Assembly (NCBI GenBank): GCA_002346645.1
Contig: DEAD01000014.1
Span: forward strand, 68,522-132,521
DNA: 64,000 nt
Direction of reading: 5' to 3'
From: Dehalococcoidia bacterium UBA2991
GTDB taxonomy: Bacteria > Chloroflexota > Dehalococcoidia > Tepidiformales > Tepidiformaceae
Part shown: in pieces, positions 25,851-34,084 of the stretch
Numbering within the stretch: position 1 is the stretch's first letter
Layout: each line of letters opens with the position of its first letter
Program-made: the position numbers and the translations under genes
The notes under the pieces: model-generated
Told to the model about the DNA's origin: nothing
What the model saw: only the letters and a program-made list of their open reading frames with translations
Database searches by the model: none

Positions 25851-27548
25851 ATGCGCGTGATGGGAATGGACGCAGCACCACAGGGCGCTGAAGGAGGAGC
25901 ACTCCCCCCAGGTCTGGACTTACCGATACGGCGAAAGATACTGGTTCTGGCCGGCATTCTCTCGACCATGTTCCTAGCTGCACTGGACCAGACCGTCGTG
26001 ACCGTCGCACTTCCACGCATAGTAGAAGACCTGGGGAATCTAGACCTTTACGTATGGCCCTTCACCGCGTACATGCTGAGCTCGACAGCGCTGGTGCCAA
26101 TAGTAGGGAAACTCTCGGACATATATGGACGGAAGCCGTTCATCCTTGCCGGAATCATCATCTTTGTAATCGGCTCTTGGTTGTGTGGCGCAGCAGGGAA
26201 TATGACCTACTTGATCGCCTTCCGAGCAGTGCAGGGCGTAGGGGCGGGTCTCATCATGACCACATCCTTCACATCAGTAGGAGATCTATTCGCGCCGAAA
26301 GAGCGCGGACGCTGGCTGGGACTATTTGGGGCAACATTCGGAATAGCAAGCATCGTCGGACCACTAGCCGGCGGTGCTCTCACAGATCACCTGTCCTGGC
26401 GATGGATTTTTTACATCAACATTCCAGTAGCAATAGCAGCCCTGGCCCTAGTCGGCTTTGGGATGCCATGGTTCAGAAACCAGGGGAGGAAGTCTTCTAT
26501 CGACTGGGGTGGGGCCGCACTACTCGTAGGCGCCACCGTACCAATGCTGCTTGGCCTGTCGTGGGCTGGTAACCAATACGAGTGGGATGAGCTGCCGGTA
26601 ATCGCGTCACTAGCAACAGCAGCTGTATTGCTAGCAGTATTTCTGATACAGACTCGCTACGCGAAGGAACCTGTACTCCCGTTACACCTATTCCGAAATC
26701 GCGTCTACGCGATTTCGGTGCTTACAACGATGGTGCTGGGCGCAGGAATGTTCGGCGCATTGCAGTTCCTACCACTATTCCTTATCGGAGTGCAGGGCTT
26801 CCCTGCAACGAACACCGGCCTCGTAATAATGCCAATGATGCTTGGCATGGTTTCTGGCTCGGTAGTGACTGGCCAACTCCTGAGCAGGGGACGAGATCTG
26901 AGATTGATGGCCATGTTTGGGGGTATAGCTTTACTCTCCGGGTTCTACTTACTCTCAACGCTAGAACAGACATCCTCTGCTTGGACCACGCGGGGCTACA
27001 TGGTCCTCCTAGGCCTCGGAATGGGATTCTGGATGCCCACGTTCCAGTTAGCAGTACAGAACGCACTGCCACACTCCCAACTCGGAGTGGGAACAGCCTC
27101 GGTCAACTTCTTTCGGCAGATCGGAGGGACATTCTCAATAGCTATCCTTGGATCCCTGTTGGCAAGCAACTTCAAAACGAACCTTGCAAACGGGGTGTCG
27201 CCGGAATTTAGCCAACTGCTGAACGATCCACAACGGCTGTTGAGTCCCGACTCACTGAAAAACCTGACAGTTGTCATCGAAAAACAGAGCCCAGGAGCCT
27301 CTGAGGCCGTAATCGGCGCTGCACAGCTTGCGCTCGGCAAGTCAGTAACCGACCTCTTCCTCGTGGGAGTAGCAATTGTCGCTGTGGGCCTTGCAATAGG
27401 GTTGTTCATGCCCCGCGTCCAAATGCGAAGCAGGGAGGAGCTACTAGCGGAAGCTCAGGGCAACGAGGGACTCGCAACAGAAGAGACCAACATGAGCAGC
27501 TCTCCCTTAGATGCTGAACCCAAAGACGCTAGTGACCCAGAAGAGTAA
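25851..27548 (+). CDS. MFS drug/solute exporter, DHA2 (14-TMS) family
   Basis: A 565-residue multi-pass transporter. Motif D1 is LDQTVVTVALPRI, motif A GKLSDIYGRK, motif B RAVQGVGAGLI and motif C GPLAGGALTD, the set that defines 14-helix DHA2/EmrB-type proton antiporters. Residues 1-25 form a short cytosolic lead and the last about 45 are hydrophilic. It probably exports a hydrophobic or toxic compound. The start at 25851 is followed by further start codons at 25860 and 25866 (MRVMGMD), so the first few residues are uncertain. Confidence 0.9.
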   Translation: MRVMGMDAAPQGAEGGALPPGLDLPIRRKILVLAGILSTMFLAALDQTVVTVALPRIVEDLGNLDLYVWPFTAYMLSSTALVPIVGKLSDIYGRKPFILAGIIIFVIGSWLCGAAGNMTYLIAFRAVQGVGAGLIMTTSFTSVGDLFAPKERGRWLGLFGATFGIASIVGPLAGGALTDHLSWRWIFYINIPVAIAALALVGFGMPWFRNQGRKSSIDWGGAALLVGATVPMLLGLSWAGNQYEWDELPVIASLATAAVLLAVFLIQTRYAKEPVLPLHLFRNRVYAISVLTTMVLGAGMFGALQFLPLFLIGVQGFPATNTGLVIMPMMLGMVSGSVVTGQLLSRGRDLRLMAMFGGIALLSGFYLLSTLEQTSSAWTTRGYMVLLGLGMGFWMPTFQLAVQNALPHSQLGVGTASVNFFRQIGGTFSIAILGSLLASNFKTNLANGVSPEFSQLLNDPQRLLSPDSLKNLTVVIEKQSPGASEAVIGAAQLALGKSVTDLFLVGVAIVAVGLAIGLFMPRVQMRSREELLAEAQGNEGLATEETNMSSSPLDAEPKDASDPEE

Positions 27549-27609
27549 AACCCTTCGCTTCCAACGATGAAAAGACCCTAGGCAAGGGTGCCATTCCTGG
27601 CAACGGAGG

Positions 27610-28788
27610 CTATTTGACACCCCGCTCAAGCAGAGCTGGCAATTCCTCGTCATTAGTATCGACCAAAGCATCGACCCATTTGTGGAAGTGCTGTCCTCCG
27701 CCCTCGTTGCGGCCAAACAGAGAGAACTCTTTTGCCCCAGTGGCAAGGGCCTTCTGTACATGAAAACCGGTGTAGTAATCCTCGCCACCGACGACCGTCT
27801 CCATAAAGCCCATGTACTGGGCAAGCTCCTCCTGATCCTGCTCCTCAGGAGGCTCAAAACGGAGGAAGTTCTGGATAGTGAAAGATTCCCCAGGAGTCTT
27901 GCCTGGGAACATCTGCGAAACCATGTACCCAGAACCAGTACTGCCTGCAATAGACATGTTCGGGAAAACAGTCCAGACGCCCGCTGTCATGTCGTCATAG
28001 CTCCACTCTGACTCGGGTGTGTCAGCCAGCTTTTCGTGCCCCTTCGGTGACATCACACGTACGTGCGATCCCCACGAGTAATAGTCCGGTTGGAACGGAC
28101 CGTCGGGACCAAAGCTGTTCCGGTGAAGGATTGGCACATGGTAAAAGTCGCGATAGCCGTCATAGGCGACTTTCCAGTTAGGGCCGTCAAGGTTCTGGCG
28201 ACCGACTACATATGCGTCGTTGAAGCCAAGGTCATCAAGCACGGAATCGTAGCCTGCAAGAAAAGCGTCTATATCAACGTTCGAGCCTGGTTTTAGAGTT
28301 ACCCAAATCATGCCGGACCGTTCGGCTGCCGGTAGCTCAGTAAGACCGAAGCACGATTTGTCTAACTCACCAAAATTATCCTCGTCAAAGACGGATACCA
28401 GGTTTCCTTCTAGGTCATACGTCCAAGCGTGATAGTTACATCTGAAAACCTGGGTATTACCTATCTCTGGCTCCTCTACAACGTAGTTGCCACGATGACT
28501 GCACATGTTGACGAAAGCCCGGGCCTGCCCATCCTCAGCACGGGTAATGAGAACAGGAATGCCCGCGATCTCCATAGAGCGATAGGAGCCTGGCTCACGA
28601 AGCTCAGAAGAGAACGCGAGTGCGAGGGGTAGACGCCGAAAAATACGATCAACCTCAACTTCCCATCGCTCAGTGTCGTGATAAAGCGCGGTGGGAATCT
28701 TGTAAATCTCATCAGCGAGATCAATGCGGTTGTTCTGTAAGTTCTCCACCTCACGGCGAGACATCTCTACCAACTGCTCTCGAGTCAT
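27610..28788 (-). CDS. Rieske non-heme iron oxygenase, alpha subunit
   Basis: About 392 residues. The Rieske [2Fe-2S] ligands are C96-x-H98 and C117-x2-H120 (C-S-H and C-N-Y-H), the mononuclear iron ligands H217 and H222 (FYHVPILH), with the bridging Asp at about 214. These enzymes hydroxylate or demethylate aromatic, amine or steroid-like compounds. ATG 28788 (MTREQ) has AGGAG 8 nt upstream. No beta subunit, ferredoxin or FNR-type reductase is beside it; the upstream same-strand gene (84-nt gap) is a thioredoxin-reductase-like fusion, which may be its partner or an unrelated neighbour. Convergent with the MFS gene. Confidence 0.9.
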   Translation of the reverse strand: MTREQLVEMSRREVENLQNNRIDLADEIYKIPTALYHDTERWEVEVDRIFRRLPLALAFSSELREPGSYRSMEIAGIPVLITRAEDGQARAFVNMCSHRGNYVVEEPEIGNTQVFRCNYHAWTYDLEGNLVSVFDEDNFGELDKSCFGLTELPAAERSGMIWVTLKPGSNVDIDAFLAGYDSVLDDLGFNDAYVVGRQNLDGPNWKVAYDGYRDFYHVPILHRNSFGPDGPFQPDYYSWGSHVRVMSPKGHEKLADTPESEWSYDDMTAGVWTVFPNMSIAGSTGSGYMVSQMFPGKTPGESFTIQNFLRFEPPEEQDQEELAQYMGFMETVVGGEDYYTGFHVQKALATGAKEFSLFGRNEGGGQHFHKWVDALVDTNDEELPALLERGVK

Positions 28789-28872
28789 CAGTAATACTCC
28801 TGGCTCTGCGCTCCTGTACCTGGGCAACGCGACCAGGGTAAGGATAACCTTAGGAATAAGCTTAATCAGCTC

Positions 28873-30585
28873 CTAGTGAGCAGGCTCTTCGAACCAGCCC
28901 TGCACAATGAGCATGGCAACTGCACCACCCGAGCGAGCAGAATCAAGAGCCATGGTAGAAGCAATGGCATCGCCAGCGGCCCAAATCCCCTCAACGTTGG
29001 TTTGCTGCAACTGGTTAACTGCGATGAACCCCGCGTTATCCACAACAAGGCCCAGGTCCCGAGAAAGCCGCTCGACAAGCGGAACAGGCAACTCATCGGG
29101 ACTCCAAAGGAGAGTCTCGATGGGCACATTCTCACCACCGGCAAGAGTAACGCTGGAAATCAAACCATCCTCATGATTGACCGATGTTATGTCACCTTGG
29201 TGGAGTTCAATGCCCTGACCACTGAGCGCATTTGCTATCTCCTCTGGCAATTCGACACCATTACCAAAGAAGAGCTTGATATTGTCGGTCCAATTGAAGG
29301 CAAACAGGGGAGGGGTTGCCTTTGCACCAGCACTAGGAACGACCAGTCCCCAGGAGCGGTCGCGATGTTCATAGCCATCGCAAAAAGGGCACGAAATTAC
29401 AGACTTGCCCCAACACTCCGCAACACCAGGAATATCAGGCAAAGCGTCAAGGTGGCCAAAAGCTAGGATGACATGGTGGGCACCAAGCTTTTCACCCTCG
29501 GCAGTGGTCAGGACAAAGTCACCATCATTGGCCTTCTCTACCTTGGTTACCTCCGCTGTGCGGAGGGAGGCACCCCCAACGGCATTGATCTGCTCCCAAG
29601 CGGTCTTGGCAAGATCCTCTGGAAGCATGCCTTCAAACCCGATGAAGTTATGAACACCGTGGGAAGCAGCATTACGAGACGGAGCCGAGGAATCGAAGAC
29701 AGCGACTGACTTCCGCGCACGCACAAGCACAAGGGCAGCCTGTAAGCCCGCAGGGCCACCCCCAACAATAGCGACATCCACACTCTCTTCAGCAGGATCC
29801 ACTAGCTCAGCTTCGTGTTCCTCATCCTGTGAGACAGAAAGCGTTTCTGCGCCGGCTTCTCCCCCAATAGCAACCGAGGAACCAGGGGCCACCTGCGGGG
29901 CTGTAGGCGAGTCAGACTGCTGAGCTTCTACTCCGAACTGGGCCAGAGAAAGTGGAGTGGCAACTCCAGAAAACCCATGTTTTCCTGCAACAATTGTTGC
30001 AGGAAGCTCCCGTAACCCATTCTGCTGAACAAGCTCCGGAAAGGTCTCGATTTCCACCACAGCGGTTTCAATTTTGTTCGAATAGAGCGCGAGCTGGTAA
30101 GCATTGGCTACTGCCTGGGCAGCTGCAGGGTGCCCCATTGAACCAACAACGATGAGCGACAAGGTCTCGGTAAGACCGTTGAGCACTTCAGAAAGAGCGG
30201 CAGGAGGAGAGGGGGGCGCAGGGAACGCGGAGAGTACCTCAATCAGTACCTCGAAAAAATGACCTGCCGGCAGGCCGTAGTACCGCAACGGAGGAGCCCC
30301 ACCTCCTCGGCGTAAGAGGATGGCTGGAACGCGTTCAACCCCCCAATTCTCTACCAGCTGAGACTCAGCATTGAAGTCGTGGGTAACCAGGCGAAGCTTC
30401 TGAGAAACACCGACGAGATCCTCAAGTGTTTCCTTGGTTGGACCGCAAGCAGGACAAGGAGAACTAGGCGGAGCACCGGGGACAACCAGGCTACTCTCGT
30501 CCTGGTGGAAGTAGTCAATCGTCACGGGAGCCTGAAGGGTATCGAAACGCTGACGGAGAGCAGCAAGGACATTTTCTGGAATCAC
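28873..30585 (-). CDS. Two thioredoxin folds fused to TrxR-like flavoprotein
   Basis: A 570-residue fusion. Residues 1-120 form a first thioredoxin fold with SPCPACGP (C44, C47) and a cis-Pro strand VPAIL; residues 135-220 form a second fold whose CxxC position reads MGHPA and which keeps a cis-Pro strand (LPATI). An acidic linker (about 222-265) leads to a TrxR-like domain with FAD motif GGGPAG (275-280) and redox CPFC at 399-402. The place of the NADPH motif (GxGxxA) reads VPSAGAKATPP, so NADPH binding is doubtful. The layout resembles AhpF, but AhpF uses the second fold. Electron donor and target unknown. GTG 30585 has GAGG 5 nt upstream. Confidence 0.82.
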   Translation of the reverse strand: MIPENVLAALRQRFDTLQAPVTIDYFHQDESSLVVPGAPPSSPCPACGPTKETLEDLVGVSQKLRLVTHDFNAESQLVENWGVERVPAILLRRGGGAPPLRYYGLPAGHFFEVLIEVLSAFPAPPSPPAALSEVLNGLTETLSLIVVGSMGHPAAAQAVANAYQLALYSNKIETAVVEIETFPELVQQNGLRELPATIVAGKHGFSGVATPLSLAQFGVEAQQSDSPTAPQVAPGSSVAIGGEAGAETLSVSQDEEHEAELVDPAEESVDVAIVGGGPAGLQAALVLVRARKSVAVFDSSAPSRNAASHGVHNFIGFEGMLPEDLAKTAWEQINAVGGASLRTAEVTKVEKANDGDFVLTTAEGEKLGAHHVILAFGHLDALPDIPGVAECWGKSVISCPFCDGYEHRDRSWGLVVPSAGAKATPPLFAFNWTDNIKLFFGNGVELPEEIANALSGQGIELHQGDITSVNHEDGLISSVTLAGGENVPIETLLWSPDELPVPLVERLSRDLGLVVDNAGFIAVNQLQQTNVEGIWAAGDAIASTMALDSARSGGAVAMLIVQGWFEEPAH

Positions 30586-30644
30586 TTTGACCTCACAAGG
30601 GGCGTAGAGAAGGAAACTTCTGTCTCGGTAGAGAGCTCACGCAG

Positions 30645-30743
30645 ATGGTCTACCGTATCGCCATCGAGATTGTCCGCGACGACGGCCCGGAACGCGAGCT
30701 GGAGCAGCTGAGTAGACTTACAAGAAGCGAGGGGCATCAATGA
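30645..30743 (+). CDS. Possible 32-residue leader ORF before the 2-hydroxyacid dehydrogenase
   Basis: ATG 30645 opens a 32-codon frame starting MVYRIAIEIVRDDG and ending EGHQ, whose TGA overlaps the next ATG (ATGA at 30740-30743). The overlap is typical of coupled genes, and the predicted peptide is amphipathic and charged. I know no family for it, and no strong Shine-Dalgarno precedes it. It could be a chance ORF. Confidence 0.25.
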   Translation: MVYRIAIEIVRDDGPERELEQLSRLTRSEGHQ

Positions 30744-31741
30744 GGCAAGACCCAATTCCGGTAGTGGTCTCCTTCCCGCTTACCGAGCGGACTAGGGCAA
30801 CTATCGAGGGCGCTTCGCCCCTCGTCCATATACTGGAGTACCCCACCGAGCAGCTCAGACAGGGCACACCACGCCCTCCTCCGACAAACGCTCAAGCACT
30901 GGCTCTTTCCAAAGCTGAAGTTCTTTTCGGTTCCCACCTAGACCCGATCTCTTTGCACGACGCTGCTCCAAACCTGAAATGGTTTCAAGTCCTGACCGCA
31001 GGGCTCGACGAGTTGATCGAGCAGGGCATCTTAGAGCGCGATTTCACCATCACTACGATGAGCGGGATAGGAGCAGTAGCTATTGCGGAATATTGCATGG
31101 GTGTGATGGTGATGCTGGAAAAAGGCCTGCATAGCACGATGCGGCAACAGGTAAAGCACAACTGGGACTTTCGCTTCACCGGCCAGCTACACGGAAAAAC
31201 ATGTGGGATTGTAGGCCTGGGAGCTATCGGCCGAGAGCTTGCACAAAGAGCTCGTGCCTTCGGAATGCGCACCATAGCAACGCGCCGAAGTGTGCAACCT
31301 GGAGACTCCTCCCCAGATGTCGACGTTCTTCTCCCATCAAGTGAACTGGCGCAGCTCCTTAGGGAATCGGACTACGTGAATCTATGCATCCCTCTAACGA
31401 ACGAAACAGTCGGCATGATAGGAGAGGAAGAGATCGCGATGATGAAGCCAGAGGCGGCTATCGTGAATATTGCACGAGCAGCAGTGGTCGACACGGCCGC
31501 GCTGTTAGAGGCGTTACGCAACGGACGCATCGCTGGTGCTGCGATAGATGTTTTTGATCCTGAGCCGTTACCAGAAGACAGCCCCTTCTGGGACCTCTCC
31601 AACGTCATCGTTACCCCACACCGGTCGGGAGCACTAGAAGGCTATTTCGACCGGGCAGCTGAGTTCTTCGCAGAGAATCTTGGGCGATACGCACGCGGAG
31701 AGCCGCTCTCGAACATGGTTAGGCGGGAGCGGGGCTATTAG
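30740..31741 (+). CDS. D-2-hydroxyacid dehydrogenase (NAD(P)-binding)
   Basis: A 333-residue member of the D-isomer-specific 2-hydroxyacid dehydrogenase family. The cofactor motif is GIVGLGAIGRELA (GxGxxG) at about 153. The catalytic triad is Arg in NIARAAVVD, Glu in DPEPLPEDSPF and His in VTPHRSGA. Family reaction: 2-oxoacid to D-2-hydroxyacid, or the reverse. The position after the hexamer (TRRS) has Arg rather than Asp, which hints at NADP. The N-terminal substrate domain has no unusual feature. Its stop lies 4 nt from that of the convergent ThuA gene. Confidence 0.92.
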   Translation: MRQDPIPVVVSFPLTERTRATIEGASPLVHILEYPTEQLRQGTPRPPPTNAQALALSKAEVLFGSHLDPISLHDAAPNLKWFQVLTAGLDELIEQGILERDFTITTMSGIGAVAIAEYCMGVMVMLEKGLHSTMRQQVKHNWDFRFTGQLHGKTCGIVGLGAIGRELAQRARAFGMRTIATRRSVQPGDSSPDVDVLLPSSELAQLLRESDYVNLCIPLTNETVGMIGEEEIAMMKPEAAIVNIARAAVVDTAALLEALRNGRIAGAAIDVFDPEPLPEDSPFWDLSNVIVTPHRSGALEGYFDRAAEFFAENLGRYARGEPLSNMVRRERGY

Positions 31742-31745
31742 GTAG

Positions 31746-32567
31746 TTAGGAAACCCCGACGCCATTTCGCTTACGGGCCCAAGCATGGGCTTCCGGCGAC
31801 GCAACCCACTTGATGGCATTTGATAAAAGCTTCCGGTAATTGGGGTTGTTGTAGGAGGTGGGCACATCTCCTGGCTGTATATAGACAATAGGACTGTTGT
31901 AGTGATTCTTGGCCCACGCAACCATGTTGCTAGTGGGTGGATGGGTCCAGTCCCCTCGCTCATACATGCGCCGCTGGTGCACTACAAGGGCCGGTGAAAA
32001 GAAGTTCTTATAAGTAAACTCAAAATCGCTGCGAAGGAGCGGTACAACGTTGTCCTCGAAGTAAGGGGCCAGATAGAGCTCATCCTGAAGTTCGAACTCA
32101 GGATCAAGCCCCTCGACGACAGCATGCTCCGGTTCTACAACCGTTACATTGTGGTTGACGGCCAGCAGATAGCCTGAGTCCGGCCACTGATCCCCACGGA
32201 GTTCGCCTGGATCATAGAAGAAGCGACCACCAATCATTTCTGCGTACTCCTCCCAAGCGGGCCACGAGCAAATGTTGTGGTGAATCATGACCAGACCCTT
32301 ACCTTCTTCCAGAAGGGCTCGATACCCATCTTTAAGAGCCTGCGGGGGATCAGCAGTTCCGATACCCCGTCCGGGCATGCTGTAGTCGACTATCACGTCG
32401 TAAGGTGCGGCATGCTCAGGTTGAAAGAACAACTGGGCCGCAGGTTGCTCCACATGCGTCCATCCAGAGATAGCATCATCCTGCTGGAATGAGTCGAACA
32501 TGGAAAAAAAGGGCTCCCGTTGGAATGGATGCCCTTTCGTGGCAAGGAGGACGTTGGGAGAAGTCAT
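31746..32567 (-). CDS. ThuA-like domain protein (class I glutamine amidotransferase-like fold)
   Basis: A 273-residue protein with the ThuA pattern: VLLATKGHP near the start, APYDVIVDY, LLEEGKGLVMIHH with W/Y-rich NICSWPAWEEYAEMIGG, and late NHYNSPIVYIQPG. ThuA-like proteins have a flavodoxin/GATase-like fold and occur with sugar or complex-carbon catabolism; their reaction is not established. No signal peptide, cytosolic. ATG 32567 follows AGGGGGCCTCC. It is one of two ThuA-like genes here; the other is at 60406-61182. Confidence 0.78.
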   Translation of the reverse strand: MTSPNVLLATKGHPFQREPFFSMFDSFQQDDAISGWTHVEQPAAQLFFQPEHAAPYDVIVDYSMPGRGIGTADPPQALKDGYRALLEEGKGLVMIHHNICSWPAWEEYAEMIGGRFFYDPGELRGDQWPDSGYLLAVNHNVTVVEPEHAVVEGLDPEFELQDELYLAPYFEDNVVPLLRSDFEFTYKNFFSPALVVHQRRMYERGDWTHPPTSNMVAWAKNHYNSPIVYIQPGDVPTSYNNPNYRKLLSNAIKWVASPEAHAWARKRNGVGVS

Positions 32568-32687
32568 GGAGGCCCCCTACTTATTAGGGAGCAGTGTGGA
32601 CCTGCGTAAGAAGGATGGCAACGGCTTAGAGGAGGCTCGGTATCCTGTACAGGGCACGCACCTGGCGTAGCACCGGAGGAAAGAGCG

Positions 32688-33797
32688 ATGACCAATCGAG
32701 TGCTAATCGCGGGGGCTTCAGGCTTGGTGGGCTACGCCGCGGTGAGGCACTTTACAAGCCTACCTGGGTGGGAAGTTGTAGGAATATCACGTCGTGTGCC
32801 TTCAGGATTACCGGCGGATGCGGAACTGCTCTCTGTTGACTTGTTAGACGAGGAAGCCTGTCGTCATGTCTTTGGAGCAATGCCACGAGTAACACACCTT
32901 GTCTACGCAGCCCTACAGGAAACCCCTGGGTTGATGCCGGGCTGGGTCGACCCAGAGGTAATCGAACGAAACGCACGCATGCTGCGCAATTTATTCGAGC
33001 CCCTTTCACAATCAGCTTCTGGCCTAGAACATGTCTCACTGCTGCATGGCACGAAGGCTTACGGCCTCCACCATCCGAGCATCGGACCAAGCCGTATGAA
33101 AGTACCACTGCGAGAGAAGGACCCCCGGCAGCAACATCCCAACTTTTACTTTGAGCAGGAGGATTACCTCAGGGAGCGACAGGGTGATGGAAGATGGGGC
33201 TTAACCATGTGGCGACCAACTGTGATCTACGGGGATGCACCAGGAAACCACATGAATTCCGTGCCAGTGATCGGGGCATACGCTGCGCTGCTTCGGGCAG
33301 AAGGCCATCCACTATATTTCCCGGGCCGACCAGGAGCCCCCACTCTTAGAGAGGCGGTCGACGCAGACCTTGTTGCGCGCGCTCTCTCCTGGGCAACAGA
33401 AGAGAAAGCAGCTTGGGGTCAAACGTTCAATCTCACGAATGGGGATGTGTTCATGTGGGAAAACGTATGGCCAGTTATCGCGGAGACGCTCGGGATGGAA
33501 CCAGGTGGGCCGCGCCCTATCTCACTAGCGGAATCTTTGCCCAAGCATGAGAACGAGTGGGCAACACTGGTCGAGCGGTACAGCCTGACGGCGCCTAAAA
33601 GCCTTCTCGAATTCACCGGCTTCAACTCACTCGTTTACACAGATACAGTTCTGGGGGCGCCTAATCGCCCCCCCCTTCCGATTCTTAATAGCACTATCAA
33701 AATCCGTCAGGCCGGATTCACAGAATGTATGGACACGGAGGACATGTTCCGGAAGTGGTTCTCACTTCTAAAGGAGAAGGGCGCGATCCCCGCATGA
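32688..33797 (+). CDS. PRISE-type reductase (progesterone 5-beta-reductase/iridoid synthase-like SDR)
   Basis: A 369-residue extended SDR. GASGLVG near the N-terminus is the NADPH motif and SRRVPS supplies the arginine for NADPH. The PRISE signatures LLHGTKAYGLHH and NFYFEQEDYL are present; the second Tyr of the family's usual NFYY is Phe, but the Lys and following Tyr are kept. Plant and bacterial PRISE enzymes reduce enones, including steroids and iridoids. The real substrate is unknown. GGAGGAAAGAGCG precedes ATG 32688. Divergent from the ThuA gene with a 120-nt gap. Confidence 0.83.
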   Translation: MTNRVLIAGASGLVGYAAVRHFTSLPGWEVVGISRRVPSGLPADAELLSVDLLDEEACRHVFGAMPRVTHLVYAALQETPGLMPGWVDPEVIERNARMLRNLFEPLSQSASGLEHVSLLHGTKAYGLHHPSIGPSRMKVPLREKDPRQQHPNFYFEQEDYLRERQGDGRWGLTMWRPTVIYGDAPGNHMNSVPVIGAYAALLRAEGHPLYFPGRPGAPTLREAVDADLVARALSWATEEKAAWGQTFNLTNGDVFMWENVWPVIAETLGMEPGGPRPISLAESLPKHENEWATLVERYSLTAPKSLLEFTGFNSLVYTDTVLGAPNRPPLPILNSTIKIRQAGFTECMDTEDMFRKWFSLLKEKGAIPA

Positions 33798-33818
33798 AAC
33801 CAGGCCTCAGCCTAGCGC

Positions 33819-34037
33819 CTACTTGAACCGATAGGTGATACGGCCTTTGGAGAGGTCGTAGGGGGAAAGCTCAACGAGGACCCGATCCCCAAGGAGTACC
33901 TTAATTCGGTACCGCCGTACGCGACCGCTCACATGAGCAAGTACTTCGTGCCCATTAGCTAACTCGACGCGGAAGACTGCATTAGGAAGGGCCTGCGTTA
34001 CCAACCCTTCAACTTCGATTGATTCCTGTTTTGCCAC
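33819..34037 (-). CDS. infA: Translation initiation factor IF-1
   Basis: A 72-residue OB-fold protein. SIEVEGLVTQALPNAVFRVEL, then HVSGRVRRYRIKVLLGDRVLVE and a C-terminal DLSKGRITYRFK match IF-1 across bacteria. GTG 34037 gives the family start VAKQ. It binds the 30S A site during initiation. No Shine-Dalgarno is visible; a TACCTT hexamer sits 6 nt upstream (see promoter). It stands alone here, between a PRISE reductase and an MBL-fold gene, not in the ribosomal protein cluster where infA is common. Confidence 0.96.
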   Translation of the reverse strand: MAKQESIEVEGLVTQALPNAVFRVELANGHEVLAHVSGRVRRYRIKVLLGDRVLVELSPYDLSKGRITYRFK

Positions 34038-34043
34038 ACCCAA

Positions 34044-34049
34044 AAGGTA
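34044..34049 (-). promoter_or_regulatory. Putative -10 box of infA (leaderless)
   Basis: On the minus strand TACCTT is followed by TTGGGT and then GTG 34037, the same TAnnnT-N6-start geometry as polA and lspA. No good -35 within 16-18 nt. Confidence 0.35.
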
Positions 34050-34084
34050 CCAGACGATGAACGCTGGCGCTTGCCAAGAAAATC

